From positions 744,001 through 808,000 of the forward strand of contig JADJNF010000001.1 of assembly GCA_016714445.1 (NCBI GenBank): a stretch of 64,000 bases of DNA, read 5' to 3'. Each line of letters opens with the position of its first letter. Position 1 is the first letter of the stretch. This DNA is from Saprospiraceae bacterium (GTDB lineage Bacteria; Bacteroidota; Bacteroidia; Chitinophagales; Saprospiraceae). Position numbers and translations under genes: made by a program. The notes below the pieces were generated by a model that was not told where the DNA came from, ran no database searches, and saw nothing but the letters and a program-made list of their open reading frames with translations. Positions 43,486-52,955 of the stretch are shown here, piece by piece.

Positions 43486-44445
43486 ATGGCAGTTTTGGTA
43501 TATATAGAAAGTTCAAAAGGTAAAATAAAAAAGACCGGTTTTGAAGTGGCCTATTACGGGAGCAAACTAGCGACAAGTTTACGAACAGATTGTGTAGCGT
43601 TATTGATTGGAAAGACTGAAGATCCAGGCTCTCCAGGAAAATATGGGGTGTCAAAAGTCGTTCATGTCAATGCAGATCAGGATTTGGAATTTGATTCCCA
43701 ATCATATGCATCCATAATTGCACAAATATCCGGTGACAATAATGCTGATACGATCATACTAGCAAATACAGCAAATGGCAAAGCAATGACCGGGAGACTT
43801 GCTATAAAATTAGAAGCTGGAAGCGTTTCAGGAGCAAACTCACTTCCTGAATTAAATGATGATTTTGTGGTGAGCAAATCTGTGTATTCCGGTAAAGCTA
43901 TTGTAAAATATGCCATCGAAACACCAAAAAAAGTAATCAGTGTGATGGGTAATACTATTCAACCTCAGATAATTGGGGAATCTATTGTTCCACAAAATGT
44001 AACATTTCCTATTGCATCAACCACACTAAAGGTATTGGAGCGCAAAACTACCGAAGGAATTACTCCGCTGCCTGAAGCTGAACTGGTGGTGTCAGCAGGT
44101 CGAGGTATGAAAGGCCCTGAAAACTGGGGAATAATAGAAGAACTTGCCAGTTCACTTGGAGCTACCACAGCTTGCTCAAGACCTGTAGCAGATTCACATT
44201 GGAGACCTCATTATGAACATGTCGGACAAACCGGAGTAGCGATCCGCCCTAATCTGTATATTGCTGCCGGTATTTCAGGAGCCATACAGCATCTGGCAGG
44301 TGTAAACAACAGTAAAGTGATTGTAGTAATAAACAAAGATCCCGAAGCACCTTTCTTTAAGGCTGCTGATTATGGGGTAGTTGGCGATTTGTTTGAAATA
44401 GTTCCAAAACTAACTGCCGCAATAAAAAGATTTAAACAACATTAG
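43486..44445 (+). CDS. etfA: Electron transfer flavoprotein, alpha subunit
   Basis: EtfA holds the FAD of the heterodimer. The C-terminal FAD domain shows SAGRGMKGPENWGIIEELA, ACSRPVADSHWRPHYEHVGQTG and LYIAAGISGAIQHLAGVNNS, all diagnostic, within 319 residues. The menaquinone made by the mqnD/UbiD genes is a plausible electron acceptor of this system through an ETF dehydrogenase not seen here. The operon ends at the terminator at 44471-44507. Confidence 0.96.
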   Translation: MAVLVYIESSKGKIKKTGFEVAYYGSKLATSLRTDCVALLIGKTEDPGSPGKYGVSKVVHVNADQDLEFDSQSYASIIAQISGDNNADTIILANTANGKAMTGRLAIKLEAGSVSGANSLPELNDDFVVSKSVYSGKAIVKYAIETPKKVISVMGNTIQPQIIGESIVPQNVTFPIASTTLKVLERKTTEGITPLPEAELVVSAGRGMKGPENWGIIEELASSLGATTACSRPVADSHWRPHYEHVGQTGVAIRPNLYIAAGISGAIQHLAGVNNSKVIVVINKDPEAPFFKAADYGVVGDLFEIVPKLTAAIKRFKQH

Positions 44446-44470
44446 AAGTTGGAATAATATCAATAAATTT

Positions 44471-44507
44471 AAAAAAGCCATCTTAAATAAAGTTGGCTTT
44501 TTTTATT
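44471..44507 (+). terminator. Rho-independent terminator after etfBA
   Basis: AAAAAAGCCA (44471-44480) pairs perfectly with TGGCTTTTTT (44494-44503), with inner CTT/AAG pairs, and a T tract follows. It proves that the TTG at 44493 is not the start of the next gene, because that codon lies inside this stem. Confidence 0.9.
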
Positions 44508-44527
44508 CTTTACATAATAGTAGAACA

Positions 44528-44535
44528 TACCTTTG
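44528..44535 (+). promoter_or_regulatory. Bacteroidota -7 box before the Na/Pi cotransporter
   Basis: TACCTTTG is an exact TAnnTTTG match 20 bases before the ATG at 44556; TTC instead of TTG lies at about 19 bp. It follows directly on the etf terminator and supports the ATG at 44556. Confidence 0.5.
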
Positions 44536-44555
44536 TAGCTTCTGATATATTTTAT

Positions 44556-46142
44556 ATGGATTGGTCACAAATTGATGTTTGGAAATTATTGGCAGGATTG
44601 GGCTTGTTCCTGTTTGGCATTTCTTTGCTTGAAGAAGCCATAAAATCTCTGGCAGGAAGGAGTTTTAAATCATTTCTTCAGCACCAAACTGGAAATCCTA
44701 TCAAAGCAGTAATAGCTGGCGCTTTGACCACAGCAGTCATGCAAAGCAGCTCCATGGTTATATTATTGGTAATGTCTTTTACAGGTGCGGGAATAATCGG
44801 ACTTAAAAATGGAATTGGAATGATTCTCGGTGCCAATCTGGGAACCACTATAACCGGATGGATTGTTACACTTTTGGGTTTCAAAATTAATCTGGAAAGC
44901 TTTTATATTCCGGTTACCGCCATTGGTTCACTGGGTTTTATTTTTTTCAGTGATGGACGCTTGCATCTCCTAAGCAAGCTACTTTTTGGTTTTGGTATGA
45001 TGTTTATGGGATTGCATTTTATGAAAGATGGATTTATCGATTTTACCCAAAATGCTGACCTAAGCGTTTTAGAGGGGAAGCCATTGATTCTTTTTTTGTT
45101 ATTTGGCTTCGTACTCGCTGCCGCAATCCGATCGAGTGCAGCTTCTATGATGATATTTATAACTTCTCTTGCCTCCGGCAGTATCGATCTGATGCAGGCT
45201 GGTTTTTTGGCCATTGGTGCAGATCTTGGGACAACAATCACCGGATTGTTAGGCACCATCAATGGAAATCACATACGCAAAAAGACCGGATGGTCTCAGT
45301 TTTACATCAATGTTTTCACGGCAATATTTACGATCATTCTCATAAAACCTTTATTTGGAATAATAGCATATGCAGGTATTAAAGATCCTTTAGTAGCATT
45401 GGTTACATTTCACAGCACATTTAATTTAATGGGAATTGTACTGATTTTACCTTTTCTTGGCAAATTGACAGATCTATTGGACAAATATATTTCTGATGAT
45501 CAGCCTGATAATGCCAGATTTCTGCCGTACATTAATTCAAAAGATGTTTTATCTTCACTAGATGCACTAGAAGCGGAAACACTCCTTTTCATTAAAAAAG
45601 CCTCGGAAATCAGAAAAATATTCTTTGTTTATACAAAAGGTAAAACTCCCACAGAACAATATTATGACCTTAAAACTTATGAGAATGAAATTTTCAACCT
45701 TAGTGCGATGTTCATGCAGAATAAACTATCGGCGGCAGAAGCTGAAAAAATTCAAAACCTGTATTCATCCATCAGATCAGCAACCTTAGCGGTAAAAGAT
45801 ATTAAGGACATTATACACAACATGGATGAATTTAAACAATCTGTCAATGATGAAGTATTTGAAATGTTTGAAAATATCATGGAAAGTGAAAAAATATTTC
45901 ATAATGAATTTGAAGTTTTAATACAATCGAATGTCAATGGAGAAATAATGGAAGATTTAATACTTCAGAATGAAAAAAATTATACTAATATAAAAGCTCA
46001 TGCATTCAAACTTTATAATAAATATATGGATATTGATTTGGCTAGTTTATTGAATATGGTAAGGGAAATGAGGGATTCGAGAAAATTATTACTCACAGCA
46101 TATCAGCAATATTGTGGTTCACTTATGGTAAATAAAAATTAG
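44556..46142 (+). CDS. Na+/phosphate cotransporter family protein with PhoU-like tail
   Basis: A membrane carrier that couples phosphate to sodium. The two inverted repeat modules show QSSSMVILLVMSFTGAGIIG and SSAASMMIFITSLASGSIDL, the Na_Pi_cotrans signature, with about nine transmembrane segments in residues 1-320. The last 200 residues are helical and resemble PhoU domains. The ATG at 44556 starts DWSQIDVWKLLAGLGLFLFGISL like homologues; an upstream TTG at 44493 lies within the etf terminator and is rejected. A separate PiT-type importer is encoded at 51.7 kb. Confidence 0.9.
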   Translation: MDWSQIDVWKLLAGLGLFLFGISLLEEAIKSLAGRSFKSFLQHQTGNPIKAVIAGALTTAVMQSSSMVILLVMSFTGAGIIGLKNGIGMILGANLGTTITGWIVTLLGFKINLESFYIPVTAIGSLGFIFFSDGRLHLLSKLLFGFGMMFMGLHFMKDGFIDFTQNADLSVLEGKPLILFLLFGFVLAAAIRSSAASMMIFITSLASGSIDLMQAGFLAIGADLGTTITGLLGTINGNHIRKKTGWSQFYINVFTAIFTIILIKPLFGIIAYAGIKDPLVALVTFHSTFNLMGIVLILPFLGKLTDLLDKYISDDQPDNARFLPYINSKDVLSSLDALEAETLLFIKKASEIRKIFFVYTKGKTPTEQYYDLKTYENEIFNLSAMFMQNKLSAAEAEKIQNLYSSIRSATLAVKDIKDIIHNMDEFKQSVNDEVFEMFENIMESEKIFHNEFEVLIQSNVNGEIMEDLILQNEKNYTNIKAHAFKLYNKYMDIDLASLLNMVREMRDSRKLLLTAYQQYCGSLMVNKN

Positions 46143-46234
46143 TAATTAAAAATCTTTTTTTATTAATTGTTAAATATTTAGTTGATTCCCTTATGGAAGA
46201 TATCATGTAAATCAAAAAAATAGGTATAAACTTA

Positions 46235-46263
46235 TTGTGATTATTTTTAATCCTTTACCTTTG
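46235..46263 (+). promoter_or_regulatory. Near-consensus promoter for the orphan gene at 46281
   Basis: TTG (46235-46237), 18 bases, TACCTTTG (46256-46263), then an ATG 17 bases further on. This fits the Bacteroidota consensus apart from one base of spacing. Confidence 0.55.
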
Positions 46264-46280
46264 ATTAAAATTTTAAAAAT

Positions 46281-46715
46281 ATGACGCTCAAACAATTAAT
46301 AAAACTCGAAGATAAAGCAAATGAAGTATGGGTCATAAGTCCTTCTCTCCATTACGATGTGGAAAATAAGGATTTTAGTGAACTGGTCAGCGTAAATCTC
46401 GGTCAAAAAACAAAATACAAATATATAGTACCAGGTACTAAAGATATCAACAAACAAATTGACATCTATAAAAAAATGTATCATCTTTCAGAAGATGAAG
46501 TATCACAAAATTTCCTGATACTCCCTGAATCTGAATTTAATCCTTTTGTCTTGGAGATAGGAATCTATAATGGATCATCCAAAGAATGTACAGCGTGTGC
46601 AGGCGCAGCTCTTGAAGATGGAAATGATATCATTTTATTTAAAAGTAACACTGCAAAGGATATGGCAAAATCATTTAAAGCCTTGTGGAAGAAATACAAA
46701 CGAGTTAATTTGTAA
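46281..46715 (+). CDS. Hypothetical cytoplasmic protein of 144 residues
   Basis: I do not recognise this gene. The product starts MTLKQLIKLEDKANEVWVISPSLHYD and has no signal peptide or membrane segment. The N-terminal half reads like an alpha/beta domain, with strands EVWVISPS and KYKYIVPG, and the C-terminal half contains KECTACAGAALEDG and a basic helical tail AKSFKALWKKYKRVNL. The pair C-x-x-C (CTAC) could bind metal or be redox active. It has its own promoter and terminator, so it is independently expressed. Confidence 0.6.
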   Translation: MTLKQLIKLEDKANEVWVISPSLHYDVENKDFSELVSVNLGQKTKYKYIVPGTKDINKQIDIYKKMYHLSEDEVSQNFLILPESEFNPFVLEIGIYNGSSKECTACAGAALEDGNDIILFKSNTAKDMAKSFKALWKKYKRVNL

Positions 46716-46743
46716 AGGCATCAGACCTTGTATATTTTAAATC

Positions 46744-46793
46744 ATTCAGGACTTTTATAAAGGTCATATTTATCATTTTTAAAAGTCCTGAAT
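46744..46793. terminator. Bidirectional terminator between the orphan gene and the VWA gene
   Basis: ATTCAGGACTTTT (46744-46756) and AAAAGTCCTGAAT (46781-46793) are perfect inverted copies with a 24-base loop. A/T tracts flank both sides. It sits between two convergent genes. Confidence 0.65.
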
Positions 46794-46844
46794 TTTACGA
46801 ATGCAAATAAATCAATCAATAATACAAGTTTTGGCTTAACACAA

Positions 46845-48945
46845 TTAGTAATTTCCAAAATATCTTCTAAGAAACCACTCTGCCGACAATAGCGTGAGTA
46901 TAAGAAAAAACAACCATTTCAGGTGTATAATCGCTTTTGTAGAATTGCTCTGATACATTACGGGTTTAATGTTCTCATTATTTAATAAAATGTCTTTAAG
47001 TGAAGATATAGCTGAAGGATAGAGCATGGCTCCATTATATTTTTCACTCAATCCTCTTAGTAAGCCATGTCTTGCTGTCAGATCAAATTGTTCTAGCTGT
47101 ACAGATTCCACATTAAATTTACCTGTTGCAGTTAACACTTTTCCATTAAAATTTGTGGTTGAAATATATGTATATGAACCTTGTGGAAATAAATCTGCAT
47201 TAAGTGTGTAATAGTTTTGTGTTTTGCTGAAGGTATATGAAAATTCCTTTTGCGTTTCATCCTTTATTACAAGTTTTACATCAGGTTCGTTGATTAGCTC
47301 ATAATTGTCATTAAATAATTGAGCATCAAATAATACTTGTTCATTGTCCTTATACAGGTTTTTGGATGTATTTGTTCTAAACTTTCTTTTGTCGGTTTTC
47401 ACAGACGTCAATAAAATGGTTTTATTGATCAGCTCGTTGATCAGGTCGTAATTTTTATTTTGTAAGTGATCAAACAGTCTCCATTTCCAGATTCCTTCCC
47501 CACAAAAGACTGAAGTTTTTATACCCCCTTTTTCACCAAAAACCAATAACGGGTAATTGGTTTTTATTTTTTTTATGTTTTGATAAAGATATGTACTGGC
47601 TGTTCCCAAAACTTTATATTCGCCAAATGGTGTCAAAAGTGGCGGAAAAGAGCCAATTTTGTTCTTTAAGTTATCACTGGTAGTAAAAAGTGTAAATCCT
47701 TGATTGAGTTCAGCTTGTATTTCTTCTGTATTTCTGCTGTTGCCGGCAATCTGGATTGCATCCTGGGCTTTGTTAAATTTGGGTTGAGAAGTCTGAAGTC
47801 CCACAATGAAGATTCTTGGCGTATTGTTTTTATCCAACTGAGTCAAAACGCCTGAAATATCAGATGTCTCGGAAGGTAGATTATGCAATATTACCAAATT
47901 GTATTTAGACAAATTTCCAGTAAAATCTTTAATATAAGCTAATTCAGTTTCATAGTTTTTATTTTCAGTAATGATGTTTTTTAATGCGGCCAAGTCAGGA
48001 TGTGGTGCATTTGCCAGCAATAATATTTTTGTCTGCCATCCAGTATTTCTACAAAAAACTCCTTCACATTGTTGTTGGAATTAAACTCACCCGCCAAAGA
48101 AGAAAGCTTTAATCTATATCGTACGACACCTGTCTGTGCAGCATCTATGATAAAAGTCCTGGTTGCAAAAAAGATTTGGAATTAATATTGATATTTTCCT
48201 CTTCCAACTTTCTGGCTTGTCCTCCTGAAATGATTTCAAGCGTCAATTTTGTATTACCACCTTCACAATTGAAAGCTGACAAGTCGACCTGTACAGGAAA
48301 TTTATCACCAAGATATGCTATTTTATTATGCAAAACATTTTGAAAATATAAGTCTTTTTTCTGCAATGTGTCTCCCAATGCTATGGTATAAAGTGGCGCA
48401 TTAATTTTTTCGTTGACATAGAGTGGGTTGCTTCCTTCATTAAAAATACCATCTGTCCCCAAAATAACAGCACCAAGATTCTGGTCTGAGTAATTGTCTG
48501 CCACATATCTGAATAATTTACTGATATTGGTGCTTTTATCACCAAGACTGTCCTTTTGTCCTGTATAGACATCAGATCCAAAAGAAACATGTTTCACTTC
48601 ATATTTTGAAGCCAATGTCTCACTAAGTCCATCTAATTCTTTATTATAATTATTTAATTCCAAAGATGATTCACCTTCTGCTATAGATTCAGAAATATCA
48701 GAAGCAATCAAAATAATAGGTGTTTTGGTATCTTCTTTGATGGTCTTTACAAATGGGGACAATAATAATAAAGCTATAATAAATACACTTAAAGTCCTTA
48801 AGACACCTAGACTTTTGACAAAAAAATGGCTATACTCTGCAAACCTTTTATCCCGAAAATACATCAAAAATGCATACCCAACAGCCAAAGCCAAACAAAA
48901 ACAAATATACCACCAGGGATATGAAAAACTAAATGTACTGATCAC
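46845..48945 (-). pseudogene. VWA-domain membrane protein, broken by two one-base frameshifts
   Basis: A single protein of about 700 residues is split into frames 48945-48145 and 48020-46845. It starts with two transmembrane segments (WWYICFCLALAVGYAFLMYF and LRTLSVFIIALLLLSP), then a von Willebrand factor A domain with the MIDAS motif DISES, then beta-rich parts, and a final membrane anchor LKWLFFLILTLLSAEWFLRR. Frame 1 is restored by one extra A in the run at 48167-48172 (plus strand), reading on through TFIIDAAQTGVVRYRLKLSS; frame 2 by one extra T in the run at 48026-48030. Both gaps are single losses in homopolymers, so error is likelier than decay. The family resembles Bacteroidota membrane VWA proteins of unknown function. 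Confidence 0.8.
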
Positions 48946-49078
48946 GCGTTAATGTAATTAAGCCACAAATATTAAAAAAAAGAACCATTCATCCATGATT
49001 AGGACTCAGATTAAGAATAATTTAAATAATTTTGCAATGTTATTCCAAGATAAACGTTTAAACAGAAAAAAAGATTTG

Positions 49079-50353
49079 ATGAGAAAATTAACTGTTTTTG
49101 TAGTTTTTCTATTTGCTTTCATAAATGTGAAGGCAGCTTATATTTTGATTCCGATGGAACATGATAAACAAGCCAATCATCTAAAAGCGTATGGAATGAC
49201 ATTTTGGGTTATCAATCAGGGCATAGAGGCTTATTGGTTACTCAATTACCGTGGTGGAAGTTTCGCTTTTCCCCATACCAAAGGTTTGGAAGCCGAATGT
49301 AAAGTGCGTGGTGTAACTTATCAGGTAATATCAGATGCACAATGGATCAACATCAGAAATGAAATCAGTAATCCTGAGGTTAATCAGGAAGCAGTGAAGC
49401 TCGAAAAAGCGCCAAAAATTGCGGTGTATACTCCAGACTTCAATCCCCGAGGAAATAGAATACAACCATGGGATGATGCAGTTACATTGGTGCTATCTTA
49501 CGCAGAGATACCATTTGATAAAATATATGACAGAGAAGTATTGGAAGGCAAACTTGCACAATATGACTGGCTACATCTCCACCATGAAGATTTTACAGGA
49601 CAATATGGAAAATTTTATGGTAGCCAAGGCGGAACTCCATGGTATAAACTTAATCAACAAAAGACAGAAGAACTGGCTTCAAGTCTGGGTTACAGCAAAG
49701 TTTCATCATTAAAACTAGCAGTAGCCAAAAAGATTAAAGAATACGTCGAAGGAGGTGGGTTTATGTTTGCCATGTGCTCAGCAACAGATACTTATGACAT
49801 TGCTTTGGCAGCCGAAGGTGTAGATATTTGCGCGGAGATATATGATGGTGACGGATTTGATCAAAATGCACAAAGTAAACTTGATTTCAGCAAAACTTTC
49901 GCTTTCAGAGATTTTGAAATCAATCTCAATCCATTACAATATGAACACTCAGACATCGATAATAAAAGTCGGACCATCACACCGGAAGTAGATTATTTTA
50001 CTCTATTTGAGTTTTCAGCAAAATGGGATGTCATACCTTCTATGCTATGTCAAAACCATACGCTTACTGTAAAAGGTTTTATGGGACAAGCAACAGCGTT
50101 TCAAAAAGCACTGATCAAACCGGATGTTTTAATTTTAGGAGAAACCAGATCAGCTTCTGAAGTTCGTTATATGCATGGATCTTATGGATTTGGAACCTGG
50201 ACTTTCTATGGTGGGCACGATCCTGAAGATTACCGACATTATGTAGGAGATCCTGAGACAGATCTCAATCTGCATCCAAATAGTGCAGGATATCGTCTGA
50301 TACTTAACAACATACTTTTTCCAGCAGCTCAAAAAAAGAAAAGGAAAACGTAA
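49079..50353 (+). CDS. Secreted GATase-like protein (often annotated 'asparagine synthetase B')
   Basis: A 424-residue secreted protein: signal peptide (LTVFVVFLFAFINVKAA) and then ILIPMEHDKQANHLKAYGMTFWVI, the start of a family that databases call asparagine synthetase B in Bacteroidota. It lacks the asparagine synthase domain and AMP-binding loop. The second half looks like a class I glutamine amidotransferase fold (KIAVYTP..., EYVEGGGFMFAMCSATDTYD, with a cysteine at the expected strand end). I would not assign asparagine synthesis. The start at 49079 is chosen over 48995 because a signal peptide begins there. The TPR lipoprotein gene follows after 83 bases. Confidence 0.7.
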   Translation: MRKLTVFVVFLFAFINVKAAYILIPMEHDKQANHLKAYGMTFWVINQGIEAYWLLNYRGGSFAFPHTKGLEAECKVRGVTYQVISDAQWINIRNEISNPEVNQEAVKLEKAPKIAVYTPDFNPRGNRIQPWDDAVTLVLSYAEIPFDKIYDREVLEGKLAQYDWLHLHHEDFTGQYGKFYGSQGGTPWYKLNQQKTEELASSLGYSKVSSLKLAVAKKIKEYVEGGGFMFAMCSATDTYDIALAAEGVDICAEIYDGDGFDQNAQSKLDFSKTFAFRDFEINLNPLQYEHSDIDNKSRTITPEVDYFTLFEFSAKWDVIPSMLCQNHTLTVKGFMGQATAFQKALIKPDVLILGETRSASEVRYMHGSYGFGTWTFYGGHDPEDYRHYVGDPETDLNLHPNSAGYRLILNNILFPAAQKKKRKT

Positions 50354-50436
50354 TAATTTAAAATCACCCCCAATATTCAGGATGTATAAAACATCAGACA
50401 ATCAAAGAGTTAGTAAATAAAAATAAAATTTAAAGG

Positions 50437-51336
50437 ATGTTTAAGATATATTTTGTAGCTATTATATTATTTTTCCTTTCATGCAAAAATAATAGTATTG
50501 AATCAGAAGTGGATTCAAAAATTTCTACTTTGCAAGAAGAATATAATAAGACAAAAGCCGATTCTAGTTTCAATAAATTGGTACAGGCATATGGACAGTC
50601 AATCATGGAGACTAAAGATAAAAAACAAAAAGAAATACTGCTTAATAATGCAATCTCATTATGTAATGCTCCGGAAAAATCAAATTTAAAAGAAATTTTT
50701 TCAACTGAATTAATAAAACTAAATCCAAATGTCAATTCAGCTAATGACATCATTTGGAATCTTGCTCAAAGTATGTTGGTAAGAGGTAAAAATGAAGTAG
50801 CATCTATACTTTTTAAAGGATTTAAAGAAAAATTTCCAGCGGATCCAAGAAGTAAAGAGACTGAAAAACTTATTTTGGCAGAACAAAAGGATATTCATGC
50901 ATATATAAAAAGTCTTGCTGAGCGTGTATTTGAAAATCCAGGCGCAAATGGATTAAATGACGAAAATACCCAAAAATATATTGATGTTTGTGAATCATTT
51001 GCATTGGTTTACTCTGCTGATAAAATGGCAGCTGAATATTTGTTTCGGGCTGCTGAAATGTCCAGAGCGATAAGTGGTTTTTCAAAAATGATGAGTCTGT
51101 ATGATTGGATCTATCAATACTTTCCTGATTATAAAAAAGCTCCGCTTGCCTTGTTTCTTAAGGGTTTTGCTATGGATTCAGAGTTTAAACAACCGGCAGA
51201 AGCTAAAAAAATATATGATCAGTTTTTATTAGAATTCCCTAATGACTCCTTAGCCAAAGACGTTACATTTCTACTTAAAAATTTGGGCAAATCAGATGAA
51301 GAAATTTTAAAGGAGATTGAAAAAAGTCAAAAATGA
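50437..51336 (+). CDS. TPR-repeat lipoprotein
   Basis: A 299-residue lipoprotein (signal FFLSCKNN, Cys16) made of helical TPR-like repeats, for example NEVASILFKGFKEKFPADPRS and QPAEAKKIYDQFLLEFPNDSLAKD, which resemble the YbgF/BamD-type outer-membrane helpers. No other domain is visible. It may be co-transcribed with the GATase-like gene. A precise role is not shown by the sequence. Confidence 0.75.
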   Translation: MFKIYFVAIILFFLSCKNNSIESEVDSKISTLQEEYNKTKADSSFNKLVQAYGQSIMETKDKKQKEILLNNAISLCNAPEKSNLKEIFSTELIKLNPNVNSANDIIWNLAQSMLVRGKNEVASILFKGFKEKFPADPRSKETEKLILAEQKDIHAYIKSLAERVFENPGANGLNDENTQKYIDVCESFALVYSADKMAAEYLFRAAEMSRAISGFSKMMSLYDWIYQYFPDYKKAPLALFLKGFAMDSEFKQPAEAKKIYDQFLLEFPNDSLAKDVTFLLKNLGKSDEEILKEIEKSQK

Positions 51337-51688
51337 TGATTCAAACGCTAAAATATAAGGTGGACAAAAATTTTGTTTACCATTTAACTCATATGGTCTT
51401 GAACCAATTTACTGTATGTCAATAGCATGATTGAGTTATGTAATTTACGTACTATATAGCACGGCTGAAGAGCCCTAATGATAAATTCTATAGTGTATTT
51501 TTAAAGAAATATGTTCATTATCTCTTTAAATCTGAATACCATTTTCGTAATTTATTGCTCTGAGTTCATAATTTATTTGAATCATTCTAAAACAACAATC
51601 AACAATTGTTGACTTTCAATTAGAAGAAATTTCATATAAAGTGGATGACCTGATAGATCTGGTGTTCATTTATGTTCTTTGAAATAAA
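51337..51688 (+). other. Convergent intergenic region with a 14-base palindrome
   Basis: The 352 bases between the TPR lipoprotein gene (+) and the pit gene (-) contain the perfect palindrome TCAACAATTGTTGA (51599-51612) and no clear terminator. No ORF longer than 60 codons makes a plausible protein here, and no RNA gene was recognised. Confidence 0.4.
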
Positions 51689-52912
51689 TCATTCCAAGTT
51701 TAACGCTGCAAAAATAAGATATATCCCCATTGCCAGAAGTGCACTGATTGGAATAGTCAGTATCCACGCCCAAAGCAAATTTATAGTGACACCCCATCGC
51801 ACAGCAGAAAGCCGTTTGGTCGCCCCTACCCCGATAATAGATCCTGTTATAGTATGAGTAGTAGAAACCGGAATTTTGAGAAACTCCGTCAAAAAAAGTG
51901 TGATAGCACCGGCTGTTTCTGCAGCCACTCCTTCAAATGGGGTAACCTTGGTAATTCTGGTCCCCATAGTTTTGATTATTTTCCATCCTCCGCTCAAAGT
52001 TCCCAAACTAATAGCAGCGTAACAACTTAATGGTACCCACCACAACATATGATCCAAAGTATACGTTTGAGCATCATAAGCAACCATTGCTGCCATAATA
52101 ATACCCATTACTTTTTGAGCGTCATTTCCACCGTGGCCAATACTAAAAGCTGCGGACGATACCAATTGCATTCTCTTAAACCATCTTTCAGATTGAAGAT
52201 AATTGAGTGAATTAAGAAACAAAGTAAAAAGCGCCATGATTGTAACAATAAAACCCAAAAGTATAAGTTTAAAATTGTGGCTGTCAAAAATGACTTTTAC
52301 ATAATAGGACTCGTAGTTGGATTTTAATTCTTCCGGATTAGTTTTAAGAGTTTCAGCTAAAAATACGATGATAGCAATAATTACACCTAGTGACACCAAC
52401 TTTGGCAAAATTGTTTTTTTGAAAGCATGTAAAAACCATATAGAGATTAAAAATGCGATAAACATACCTATGGCTGGAGCAAGGACAATAAAGCTGGCAA
52501 TTTGCACAATTTTTGCCGAGTTAATGGATTCAAATCCTGTATGAGCAATGGCCGCCCCGGCAAATCCACCGATCAGTGTATGAGATGAAGATGATGGTAT
52601 ACCAAACCACCATGTGAGCAGATTCCAGAAAATAGCAGCTATCAATCCAGCTAAAATAACAACAAGTGTTATATATGGAATTCCATCCGCATTGACACCT
52701 TCATGAACCGTTTTGGCAATGGTGTTTGCTACTCCATGATCTCTGAATATAAAAAAAGCAACAAAATTAAAAAAAGCAGCCCAAACTACAGCTTGAAATG
52801 GTGTAAGAACTTTTGTGGAAACAACCGTTGCAATTGAATTTGCAGCATCGTGAAAACCATTTATATAATCAAATATAAGCGCAAGGGCTACAATAATAAT
52901 CAACAGTGTCAT
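51689..52912 (-). CDS. Low-affinity inorganic phosphate transporter, PiT family
   Basis: A 407-residue proton- or metal-phosphate symporter with about ten transmembrane segments. The duplicated PiT signatures are GFHDAANSIATVVSTKVL near the N-terminus and GGNDAQKVMGIIMAAMV after residue 260, and FGIPSSSSHTLIGG and PVSTTHTITGSIIG also match the family. Its DUF47 partner lies 43 bases upstream on the same strand, so the two form the usual phosphate uptake operon. Confidence 0.96.
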   Translation of the reverse strand: MTLLIIIVALALIFDYINGFHDAANSIATVVSTKVLTPFQAVVWAAFFNFVAFFIFRDHGVANTIAKTVHEGVNADGIPYITLVVILAGLIAAIFWNLLTWWFGIPSSSSHTLIGGFAGAAIAHTGFESINSAKIVQIASFIVLAPAIGMFIAFLISIWFLHAFKKTILPKLVSLGVIIAIIVFLAETLKTNPEELKSNYESYYVKVIFDSHNFKLILLGFIVTIMALFTLFLNSLNYLQSERWFKRMQLVSSAAFSIGHGGNDAQKVMGIIMAAMVAYDAQTYTLDHMLWWVPLSCYAAISLGTLSGGWKIIKTMGTRITKVTPFEGVAAETAGAITLFLTEFLKIPVSTTHTITGSIIGVGATKRLSAVRWGVTINLLWAWILTIPISALLAMGIYLIFAALNLE

Positions 52913-52955
52913 GTGCCTTAAGATTTTTTAAATAATACAGATTGGCCGATTCTGA

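Noticed and set aside
44493..44555. TTG start at 44493 for the Na/Pi carrier
   Set aside because: The codon lies inside the etf terminator stem, and a -7 box lies between it and the ATG at 44556.
48995..49078. Start of the GATase-like gene at 48995
   Set aside because: The 28 extra residues are hydrophilic and precede a good signal peptide that begins with the Met at 49079.
49079..50353. Calling this gene a true asparagine synthetase
   Set aside because: The asparagine synthase domain with its AMP/ATP loop is not present; only the historic family name suggests it.
51599..51612. Palindrome TCAACAATTGTTGA as terminator
   Set aside because: No loop space and no T-run; palindromes of this size occur by chance.
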